Source: Monoraphidium neglectum (lineage: Eukaryota > Chlorophyta > Chlorophyceae > Sphaeropleales > Selenastraceae). From it: a stretch of 15,794 bases of DNA. The translations under genes and the position numbers were made by a program. The DNA lies in assembly GCF_000611645.1 (NCBI RefSeq), contig NW_014012415.1:1-15794 (forward strand). Direction: 5' to 3'. The notes beneath the pieces are model-generated. The model did no database searches, was not told where the DNA came from, and was given only the letters and a program-made list of their open reading frames with translations. Below, in pieces: positions 1 through 8,352 of this stretch (position 1 is its first letter; every line of letters begins with the position of its first letter).

Positions 1-248
1 CGATGCACGCGGGGCAGGCCGCGAGGCAGCGCGCGGGCGCGCCAACGGGGGAGCTGCCGCTGGGGGAGCTGCGGGAGCAGCTGGCGGCGCTGGGGGTCGC
101 GGCAGACGAGGGGGCGCTGGTCTCGCTGCTGGAGGCGGCGAGCGCGGCATTCGGGGACATGGACGCGCCTGAGGCGGCGCTGTACGCGGGGTGCCTGCCC
201 AACTTCATGTGGCTGCCGGACGAGCGGCTGGTCAGCTTCATGTCGTGA
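1..248 (+). CDS. C-terminal exon of an unrecognised protein (5' partial)
   Basis: An open frame (codons starting at position 3) runs to a TGA at 246-248, with strong G/C at third positions as in the clear genes nearby. The visible C-terminal ~81 residues start Ala/Gly-rich, then read as two amphipathic helices (LPLGELREQLAALGV, EGALVSLLEAASAAFG). They end in a less biased tail, ALYAGCLPNFMWLPDERLVSF, whose aromatic/proline content suggests a folded, conserved C-terminus. A TGTAA poly(A) signal lies 61 bases after the stop, which supports this being a real 3' end. The start or splice acceptor lies to the left of the window; the ATG at 3 need not be the true start. I do not recognise the family and assign no function. 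Confidence 0.5.
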   Translation, partial: MHAGQAARQRAGAPTGELPLGELREQLAALGVAADEGALVSLLEAASAAFGDMDAPEAALYAGCLPNFMWLPDERLVSFMS

Positions 249-308
249 TCTGAGATCTGGGATGTGTGCCATTATGCAGGACAAGGGGGCGATCTTAGTT
301 GGGGGACT

Positions 309-313
309 TGTAA
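309..313 (+). terminator. TGTAA poly(A) signal for the leftmost gene
   Basis: TGTAA is the usual poly(A) signal of chlorophycean algae. This copy is 61 bases downstream of the TGA at 246-248, a plausible 3'-UTR length. The assignment rests only on motif and position. Confidence 0.45.
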
Positions 314-1196
314 GACTCAATTCAGGCGGCGTGGCAGTAGGGCTGCACGCAGCGCCATGGCCGCTCTGCAGGTGGCTGCCAGCCTGGCGGGCGAGGCGTG
401 GCCAGCCGGTGCGGTAGAGAGCCGGCTTGCGGCGCTTTTTCTTTGCTCGTCTGCAGTTGTGAGCCGGCAGGCGACGCTTCTGCCAGCCCAGCAGCGGACG
501 GCGTGGACGGGGCCTGGACATAGCATTTTGCTGCGCGAGCGGGTGCGCCTCTCTCAGTTGTGACGCTTGGTTGGGTGCACGGGGCGCTTGGTGCTGGTGC
601 CGCCCGCCGATTTCAAATAACTGTGGCCTACCAGCGGGACGCTGTTCAGTCAACGCCGGCTGACCTCCCCCGACATCAGGCTTTGTATTTATGATTCACA
701 CCAACCGGGCCTGAGGTCGCTGCCCCAGTTTGCCCGTCCTGCCTGGTGTCTGCTCAGCGCAACGTGGCAGCCAAGCACCGGAGGACGGGCAGCCCTGAGG
801 GTCGGCGGCCTGTCATCGTGGCCCGCGCGCCATTGCACAGCGCGCCTCGTCAGCTCTGTCATCCTTCAAAGTTGGAATGCTGCCCCCACTGAGCAACCTA
901 TGCGGCCAGATGATTGGTCCCAGGAAGGTTGCAGCACCCCGTCACTCATGGGGGGCAGCAGCTTCACCCCACTCGGACTGAAGCAGCATGCCGTGTGCTT
1001 GCAGCAGCGGCCTACCGTGTCCCGCACGCTGAAACGAGCCACAGAATCCATAACGCACAACACTTCAATACCACCACCAAGATCGGCGTTTGAAAGCACT
1101 TTCTGCTCAGGATCACTTTCAGCACAAGGCGTTCGAAAGTATGCATGCAATTCAATAACATATACATGCTACGCTTGTTCATGTAGCGGGCAGCGG
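314..1196. other. Intergenic region and probable promoter of the MOCOS-like gene
   Basis: No coding exon could be supported on either strand; the open frames lack family similarity and consistent codon bias. The only structure noted is a 10-bp inverted repeat (731-740 with 782-791, TGCCCGTCCT / AGGACGGGCA). The last ~150 bases (about 1030-1190) are more A/T-rich than the surroundings, with short TATA-like strings (CATATACATG near 1160), as might be expected just upstream of a start codon. No specific regulator site can be named. Confidence 0.4.
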
Positions 1197-3173
1197 ATGC
1201 AGCACCGACGTCATCGGCTGCGCCGCGCGCCGCTGGTGCTCCTGCTCCTGGCGCTCGTGCTGGTCCTAGCGCTGCGATGTGAGAAGAACTGGGTTTCATC
1301 TCAACAGGACAATTTGCATGGGATCCTCGTGCAACGGTAACATGGCGGCGCCGGTTGCATGCTGTTGCTTTTCAGGCGCACCCGTATGATGGTGCAGCTT
1401 CACACCATTCGCGTGCCCCGTCCCTCTTTCCCACCGCAGCCGCGCGGCGCGCAGGGTGGCGCCTGGAAGTGGGAGGCCGTCAGCCCAGCCACAACCTCGG
1501 CAGCAGCGAGGAGTGCAGCAGCGAGAAGGCCGAGTTCTTGCGGCAGCATCCCAACTACGGGTGCGGCTCCGCCACCGCCGCAAAATCCCGCAGCACCACG
1601 CCCGCCGCTCGCGCGCACGCGGCCTCAGACAGTCACCCTGCGCCCAGCTGTGCGCCCAGCAAAGCAGCTGCTCGTGGTCGGCCGGTGCTTCAGCTGTTGC
1701 AGGGGCGGAGGTTTCAACCGCCTGCTTACTGTCGCGTGGGCCCCAGCCATGGCGCAGACAGCTGCCGCGGCGTGCACGGCTGCGATTGACGCGCGCGCAG
1801 GTACCATGGATGGATCGACGCGCACTGGCAGGAGGAGGTGGGCAGCCGCATGGCACCCGGCAGCCACTACCTGGATTTCACAGGATCGGGCCTCTACACG
1901 AATAGGTGCGACCCCGGCCCATGCTTGCCAGCTGAGGGTTGAGATCCACCCTTCGGGGCTGAGCCTGCTGGGCCTCGGCCCCCAGCTACTCGCGGCTGTG
2001 CGGGCAATCGCTTCCGCGCGAGTTTAGGGGCGCCAAGCGGCGGCCCCACACGGGGCGCTGCAGGGCGCTTGCCGTGCGGACTCTTGAGGGTTTGAGGGGT
2101 TCTGTCCCGCCCTCCGCCCCCTCCCCCCGCGGTGGCCCCGCAGTCAGCTGCGGGCCGCGTCGCGGGAGCTGGAAGGGTCCCTGTTTGGCAACCCCCACAG
2201 CACCAACCCCAGCAGCATGCTGTCCACCGCTGAGCTGGCGGACGCGCGCGCGCGGGTGCTGGCCCACTTCTCGGCCGACCCCGAGGAGTATGCGGTCGTG
2301 TTTGTCAGGTGGGCGCAGGGGGGGTGTATGTGCCATGCTGAACATCAGGGCGTCCTCGTGCATGCCTATGCGATGCTGCAACGGCGTCCGCGCCTCAAAG
2401 GGACGAAGCGCCGAGACATCAGCCGGCTCATTGCCGGTTCATTGCCAGGCTCCCGCGGCCGCCGAGGGAAGCAGGAGGATATGGAAGGAACGACCCAGGC
2501 CATTTGTACAAGAGACAGGCTGCGCAGCTGTGCCGCATGCGGGTGCCCGCATGCTGGCTATGGGGCTGACAAAGCGCGCGTCCCACCTCACCAGGAGCGC
2601 CACCGAGGCGCTGAAGCTGGTGGGGGAGTACTTCCCCTGGGCGCCGCGGCCGGGCTGGCAGCCCGAGCGGCGCGTGCACCCGGGCGGCATCAGCGACGCA
2701 GCCGCGCTGCCGGCGGGCCGCTGCGGCACACTTGAGCAGGCGGGGACGGGCGGCGCGGGCAGCAGCTTTGTGTACCTCCGGGCCAACCACAAGGTGTGCG
2801 CGCGTGACTGGAGGGGAGAGGCCGTGCAAATCACGCAGGTCTGCTCTTTTCTTGCCTTGCCCTGTACCCAGCCTGCGCAGCCTGGCGTGCTGCGATTTTG
2901 GCCGCTCATCCCTAGGGGTCTCGGAGTTTGCAGGCCTGGGGTGACGTGCTTTGGGGTGGCGCTCTCTTGCGAGCGACGCCGACACATCGTTGTCTGACCG
3001 GCCACGCCTCGTGCCGCAGAGCGTCCTGGGGATTGGTGCATATGCGAAGCTGCACGGCTCCACCCTGGCGTGTGTGGATGAGCCGGGCATGGAGGCATGG
3101 CTGGCCTCGAAACCGCCAGAGGGTGAGCTTTGGGTGCACATGTGCTCTGTGTGTGTTTTGGTGTGGTTGATGC

Positions 3174-3224
<51 letters not shown>

Positions 3225-5094
3225 CGCGTGCTTTTGCATGGGTGTGTGTGTATGGATGTGTGCAATTTCCAATGTGACAGGGCTTGCATCAGTCTGTCGC
3301 CATGCCTGGTTGTGCCTGGTTTGTTTGGTTTGTTGCCGCGGCAACCTCCGGCAGCAAACGCGGTACGCATGCAGCCGCAACAACAACCGCCGCCCTGCGT
3401 CAATGGAACCCTGTCCCTTGCCAATAGACGCCCACCCCGCCCCCCCTCCTCGGAGTGCGCAGACGACCAGGGGGCGGCTGCGGATGATGTCACCTACAGC
3501 CTGGTGGCGTACCCCTCAAAGGATAACCTGGAGGGGCGCATGTACCCCCTGGACTGGATACAGCGGGTGAGGACGGCACTTTGAGGGCTGGATGCGGCCC
3601 AACGTCGCTTCCTTGCCCAGGGCTGGCGATTAGAGAGTAAACACTGGCAGCTGAACGCCGCCGAACGCAGCGGTGTCCTGGCGTCGCAGTTGCTGCTAAG
3701 CTGGCGATTTGTATGCGAGGTCGCCGCACTGTGCAACCTTACAGATACACCCGTGGTGCGACACACGCAGGTGCACTCGCGCTCCACGGACCGTCACAAG
3801 TGGATGGTGGTGCTGGATGCCGCCGCGCACGTGGCGACCCACCCCCTCGATTTGCGGGCCGTCAAGCCCGACTTTGTGTGCATATCGTTCTACAAGATAT
3901 TCGGATTGCCGACAGGTGAGGGGTGCGCTGTGGACTACCGTATGGTGCGGTGAGGGATCTCACTGTTGCTGAATCGGCAGTGGGCTGTCGCCTGCCGCTG
4001 TTTGCCTTGTTGAATGACTGCGGCTGAGCCGTCGCTGGTTCCAGCCACGATTTGGCTGCGGCCGCGCAGCGCAGGCTGCATGCTGCTCCCCTTACGTGCC
4101 CTGTACGCTCTCGCATACCGCCGCCAACAACCCCGCCACCCCAGGCGTCGGCGCGCTGCTGGCGCGGCGAAAGTCGGCGGCCGCGCTACGCATCACGTAC
4201 TTTGGCGGCGGCTCCGTCGTCGACGCGACAGCGGAGGACGTGTGGCGCGTGCTCATGCCGCTGCCCGAGGGCCTGGAGGCCGGCACGCCGCCTTTCTTGG
4301 ACATCCTGCAGCTGAAGCACGGCTTTGACATGCTGCGGCGCCTTGGGGGCATGCCTGCCATTGAGGCGCACGTCGAGTCGCTGCGCGCCTGGACCGCGCC
4401 GCGGCTCGCGGCCCTGCGCCACCCCGGCGGCGCGCCGCTGCTGCGGCTGTTTGGCGCGCACGGCCGCGGGCCGCGGGTGCAGAGCGGGGTGTTTGCGTTC
4501 TTGGTGCTGCACGCGAACGGCTCCTCGCGGGCGGCGCCGTGGGTGCAGCAGGACGCGGCGGCAGCGGGGCTGCACGTGCGGTCCGGCTGCGTGTGCAACC
4601 CGGGGCAGTGCCACTACGACGTCGGGCTGCGGCCAGAGGAGGTAAGACAGGGGGGAGGGGCGCGTGAACGTACAAGAGCTGAGTGGTGCACGCAAGGGGA
4701 GGGGCAGCGGCTGTTGTCGAGATGGGCGCATGGGGTTCGAGGCTGGGCGGTCCTTCTTTGCGCCCCTCGCTTGGCTCGAGCGGGGTGCATGTGCCGAGCA
4801 ATGGGAACTGGGATTGCCCGCCCTCAAGCTGACACAAGCCCAGAAGTACTGAATTCGCACCTCCCTGCACCCACGCGAATGCAGGCGCGAGCCCGTGCGC
4901 TGGACGGGGCCCGCGCCGGCACCGACGACCTCGCGCCCTTAGTCACAGTCGCGCGCCCCGGCGCCGACGGGCGCCCGGCGCGCGTGCGGCTAGCTGCAGG
5001 CGTCGTGCGGGCGTCGCTCGGGCCGCTGTCTACGTTTGAGGACGTGTGTGCTCTGCTGGAGTTTCTCAGAGGCTATCGGGAATTAGTGCTTTAG
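1197..5094 (+). CDS. MOCOS: MOCOS/ABA3-like PLP-dependent sulfurase (class V aminotransferase fold), no MOSC domain, N-terminal signal/anchor
   Basis: Ten exons, 612 residues: 1197-1278, 1440-1560, 1801-1905, 2144-2308, 2595-2793, 3020-3122, 3355-3566, 3771-3915, 4145-4641, 4885-5094. All introns are GT-AG and every junction keeps the frame. Family landmarks seen: [15 protein letters not shown] (~91-105), [11 protein letters not shown] (~117-127), [15 protein letters not shown] (159-173), NHKSVLG (222-228), Asp345 in VVLDAAAH (PLP ring-nitrogen Asp), [11 protein letters not shown], Lys371 in [11 protein letters not shown] (Schiff-base lysine), ITYFGGGSV, the Cys-rich loop [11 protein letters not shown] (523-533) that carries the persulfide in this family, and [13 protein letters not shown] near the end. 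Known role: moves sulfur from cysteine to molybdenum cofactor for xanthine dehydrogenase/aldehyde oxidase. Oddities: it stops where the plant/animal MOSC domain would begin, and exon 1 starts with a basic stretch and ~16 hydrophobic residues ([16 protein letters not shown]). It could therefore be one of the MOSC-less plant paralogues of unknown substrate. The class is certain, the substrate is not. The start is the ATG just before the hydrophobic segment; exons 1 and 2 are the least certain. Confidence 0.9.
3175..3230. repeat. (TG)21(CG)6 dinucleotide microsatellite in an intron
   Basis: An uninterrupted TG run (3175-3216) passes directly into a CG run (3217-3228) and a last TG. It lies inside the intron between exons 6 and 7 of the MOCOS-like gene (3123-3354). 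A shorter TG-rich tail follows at about 3241-3262. Alternating purine-pyrimidine tracts of this length can adopt Z-DNA and are prone to length variation. Confidence 0.97.
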
Positions 5095-5410
5095 ACAGCG
5101 AATGCTGTATTTTAGCAGCTGCATAAGCTGCAGGTGCAACACCTGGCTTGAAGGCTCTGTTGAGAGCAGGCGGCCCGCTGCCGCCCGATGCTGCCACCTC
5201 ACTGGTAATGATGCTGTAGCGGCCGAGCCTCCCGGCAGTGATAGGCCGCTGCCCTTTTTCAATTCCCACGCATGAGTGCACCAGCTGGTGTGGGGACACG
5301 GCTTGCGGCTGCTGGTGCCTGCCGCAATGCTGCTGCATCTTGGCTGGTTTGTTGGCGCACCCGCTCTGCTGCTGTGTTCGAAGCTCCTTAGTAGAGAGAA
5401 GCTTTTAGGT

Positions 5411-5415
5411 TTACA
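5411..5415 (-). terminator. Candidate TGTAA poly(A) signal of the mTERF gene
   Basis: TTACA on the plus strand is TGTAA on the minus strand. It is the only copy within the space downstream of the mTERF stop and would give a 3'-UTR of about 500 bases. The support is motif and position only. Confidence 0.35.
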
Positions 5416-5732
5416 AAGTGGCAAGCGGTTTCCAGAAAGTCGGCACTGAGCTGCCACAGCAAGTGAGATTCCAAAATACTTGTCCAGTACAGTATGTCCT
5501 GTGCTACTCAAAACTTCACGGATGCTTCACTGTCTCTCTGTGCGCACGACTGTTGATGAGGAATGCCAGTGGCAGCGCGCTCCCACCCGTAGGGGGAGAT
5601 GCTGCAAGGGCAACATCTCTGGGGTGAGGTAGGCTTGAAGGGACGTCAGCTGCATGCCTTGGAATGTGCCGCAGTATTGTCGACGCAAGCGAGAGCAGGA
5701 AGGGCCACCTAGTTAGGTTTCAAGCGATCACC

Positions 5733-5737
5733 TGTAA
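5733..5737 (+). terminator. Candidate TGTAA poly(A) signal of the MOCOS-like gene
   Basis: This is the first TGTAA after the TAG at 5092-5094, giving a 3'-UTR of about 640 bases, similar to the one inferred for NRT2 in this window. It lies beyond the mTERF signal, so the two transcripts would overlap. Confidence 0.35.
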
Positions 5738-5916
5738 ATGGCACGCACAACTGCTCAGTCAACTCCGCCCCAGGGAAGGGGTCGCAACACCATTGCCAAT
5801 GTGCACCACCAGCAGCCCCCTGAACTGCGTGCTCATGATTCTGACAGACCTGTTGCTTGCGCATTCTCTAACTGATCCCAACGCGCTCATGGACCCGGCC
5901 GAGAACCATCACCCCC

Positions 5917-7183
5917 CTAGGGGTATGCCGCATTGGCCTCCAGCCATGGCCTGAAGCCTCGCCAGCGCTCCTCAAACTTGTCAGGAGGCATCCCAAGGAC
6001 AGTGCCGGCAGTCAGCAGCCTGGCCCCCGGGTTGGCCGCCGCCCACTCTGTCGCCAGGTACTCCAGGCGGGCGAGGCGGGCGCGGCCCAGGACCAGGAGC
6101 CTGGCGAGGTAGGCAGGGGAAAGGCTGGCGCCGATCACTGGGTAGGACTTGATGAGGTTCGCCTGTGCAGGTCGGCGGGGCGCGGCCGCGGTGCGTTGGG
6201 GCGTCGGCGGCGGACCGATTCGTCAGTGGAGGTTACATGTCGGTGCATCAGGCCGGATGCAGGTGCCGAGACCGACATTGGCACTGTCGAGCAGCCGCAT
6301 GCTTGAAAACAGGCGTCTTGCAAGACACTGGCGGCCGTGCAGCCCGGCCGCCCACCTTGGCGACGACACCCTCAGTCCTCAGTCCCAGCAGGCTCGGCTG
6401 CGTCCTGCACATCAGCCGCGCGTCCTCCAGCCCCATCCCCAGGCCCGCGGCCAGGCGCTCCAGCTTGGCCCGCAGGCTCTCTGGCGACATGTGCAGCAGC
6501 CGGGGGTGGCGGAGGAGCCGGCGAGCGAGCTGCGAGTCGTCGGCGAGGTCCAGAAGCTGAGCCAGGGCTCGCGCATTGTGGGGGAGTATGGAGGCGTCCC
6601 CGATTAAGAGGTCCGAGTACCTCCGCACGGCCGTGAGGGCGGCGTCTGCGCTGCCAAACAGCTGCACCAGGGCTGCCAGGCTGGCGTGGAACGCGTCGAG
6701 GGTGTGCCGGAGGAGCGACGGCCGGCGCATCACCGCCTTTTCCATCCTGGCCCGGTCGCCGCCAAACACCTCTTCCTTCAGCCAGGCAGACGCGGCCGCG
6801 ATGGCCTGCGGGGTCGAGGGATGGGTGCAGAGAGCAGAGAGCGACAAGTATGTTTGCAGTCCTCGGCTTGGTGTCCAAGAGGTACCCTAGCCTGGCCGCC
6901 TCGCTCGCACCGGTTGATGCAAAGGGCGCCGCAGGATGAATCGCAACCACTCGCGCCGTACCCCCTGTGACGGTGCCTTGCGCCGGGGCCGCCGGCCGCG
7001 CCCGCTGCTGGGCCCCTCGCCGTGGGTGTTGCTGGCGCGGCGGGTGACCCTGACGGCGGACTGGGGTCGCGCGCGCGGCGGCCACACGCACGAGCGAATG
7101 GCAGGCCGCCAGCTCGAAGGCAGCAGAGCAGGGTACCCGACTACAGAGCCGCTGAGCCTGCAGTTGTTGTGCTGCGCCAGCAT
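5917..7183 (-). CDS. mTERF-repeat protein, probably organelle-targeted
   Basis: Three exons on the minus strand: 7183-6962, 6805-6356, 6162-5917; 305 residues, GT-AG introns, both in phase 0. The second and third exons encode a chain of ~30-residue helical repeats with the mTERF pattern of Pro followed by hydrophobics: RRPSLLRH, SDLLIGDASIL, RHPRLLHMSPESLRAKLERL, RTQPSLLGLRTEGVVAK, KSYPVIGASLSPAYLARL and VLGMPPDKFEERWRGF. mTERF proteins bind nucleic acid in mitochondria or chloroplasts and act in transcription, splicing or ribosome assembly. The first exon (residues 1-74) is rich in Ser, Arg and Ala with few acidic residues (for example RPQSAVRVTRRASN), as in an organelle transit peptide. I chose ATG 7183 because it is the first ATG in the only frame whose donor (GTACGG, phase 0) fits the acceptor of exon 2; it has A at -3 and an in-frame stop upstream. 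Exon 1 is less certain than the rest. It is convergent with the MOCOS-like gene and divergent from the MIF gene. The organelle and target are unknown. Confidence 0.82.
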
Positions 7184-7513
7184 CTTGAGCACGTGCTGGC
7201 TGCGCAAGGGTTGAGAAACGCTTGTTCAGCATCCTGGCGGGGCGATATGCGGCGCTGCGGCCTGCCCTGGGCTTTGCAGTCACACGAGAAGCTCAAGATG
7301 CTGGTGAAATTACCTGTTAATGTTACTCTGCAGGGGAGTGCTGCTCCGTGAAGTGGCGGAATGGGCCACGAGCAACTGCACGGTGCCGTACGGCAAAATA
7401 CTGTCACTTAGGTGCGGGTGCAACTCTTTTGACAATGCATCGTGCCAGGGATGCATCAGCCAGCCAGGAACGTGCGCGCAGCCCCGCCGCCGACAGGAGG
7501 TCACCCCTTCTCC

Positions 7514-7546
7514 CAGCCCAAGCGTAGAGGCTCTACGCTTGGGCTG
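7514..7546. repeat. Perfect 16-bp-arm palindrome with 1-base centre
   Basis: The arm CAGCCCAAGCGTAGAG (7514-7529) is followed by one G (7530) and then its exact reverse complement CTCTACGCTTGGGCTG (7531-7546). Such a hairpin has essentially no loop as RNA and would be a cruciform as DNA. It lies in the mTERF/MIF divergent region, 331 bases from the mTERF ATG. Pairing stops sharply at both ends (C7513 faces C7547). Confidence 0.95.
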
Positions 7547-7810
7547 CGCAGGCGAACATGGACACACTGTCTTCACCAGAAATTTGCTCGACTCCATCGC
7601 TGCGTGCAATTGGCTCACATGTGCAGAGGGGAGCGCAGCAAACATTGGCTCTGCCGAAGAAGATGGCAAGGCCCAGGGACTGGTCCTCTACATCTTCCAC
7701 GGCAGAGGCCATGCAGGCCCGTCATTCCACCAATCGCGCTGATGGGCCCCGCCGGCCCGATGGCACCGCCGAAGGAGGCTTGCTCTCTCTGCACGTACAC
7801 TCAGAAGGGC

Positions 7811-7826
7811 GCGACGACGTCGTCGC
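7811..7826. repeat. 16-bp perfect palindrome GCGACGACGTCGTCGC
   Basis: The sequence equals its own reverse complement over 16 bases. Its centre GACGTC has the ACGT core bound by bZIP factors in plants. It is 527 bases upstream of the MIF start codon. A role in regulation is inference. Confidence 0.6.
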
Positions 7827-8352
7827 CCGTTCCTGGTTGCATGTGCCAGGACATGCGCAGTCATGGGCCAGCGGTGGACAAGTGGCCAGGCCACACCAGG
7901 ATCCTGCAGTGGGTGCCACACACGACCTTTGGCGTCCCCATCTGCGTATCCATGTGTTGGCTGGGTGCCGGCAGCACCGACGACCGATCCGGCGGCGCGG
8001 CAGGCGGCTGGAAGCAGGCAGCTGTTGATGCAGCAGCGCGATGTTGTAGCTGTCGGTTGCGCCCTGTCGCCAGACCAGTTGTGCGTGGCGCCAAGTCTTG
8101 CCTGCGCCCATCCTTGCCATGCAGTCGGAATGCATGTGCACACCCGCCCCGTACTCAAGTGTGATGACCCACACTTGACTCATTGACTCCCATTCAGCTC
8201 CACCGCAACCTGCTGCACTAGTCGCAGGCCAATATGTATCGTGACATAACTTACATGCATGTTTTGCAACACTAATAGAGCGAAATTTAACAGAGGCAGT
8301 ATCGTGATCTGCAATACGGTGGATCTACGTACAGAATTGCGCTTCGGTCGCC

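Larger units (their letters stand above)
5095..5916. other. Convergent 3'-UTR/intergenic region between MOCOS-like and mTERF genes
   Basis: The MOCOS-like gene (+) ends at 5094 and the mTERF gene (-) ends at 5917, so the two face each other across 822 bases. I found no exon here. The only TGTAA on the plus strand is at 5733-5737 and the only one on the minus strand (read as TTACA) is at 5411-5415, so both 3'-UTRs probably run through much of this region. Confidence 0.5.
7184..8352. promoter_or_regulatory. Divergent promoter region between mTERF (-) and MIF (+) genes
   Basis: The two start codons face away from each other across 1169 bases with no supportable exon between them, so promoters and 5'-UTRs for both must lie here. 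It contains a long perfect palindrome (7514-7546) and a second one with a GACGTC core (7811-7826). The last ~130 bases before the MIF start (about 8220-8345) are clearly more A/T-rich than the rest. No TATA box or known factor site can be named with confidence. Confidence 0.5.

Noticed and set aside
731..791. 10-bp inverted repeat (TGCCCGTCCT / AGGACGGGCA) with 41-base spacer
   Set aside because: The arms are short, GC-rich and imperfect beyond 10 bases; it is expected by chance in this composition and has no flanking structure of a terminator or element.
2428..3493. Several long minus-strand frames opposite the MOCOS-like gene, including one with a His-Thr repeat
   Set aside because: These are shadows of the plus-strand exons; the His-Thr repeat is just the (TG)n microsatellite read in reverse.
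7442..8164. Overlapping long frames on both strands in the mTERF/MIF intergenic region
   Set aside because: Three mutually overlapping frames of similar length without codon-bias preference, splice logic or similarity. None can be preferred.
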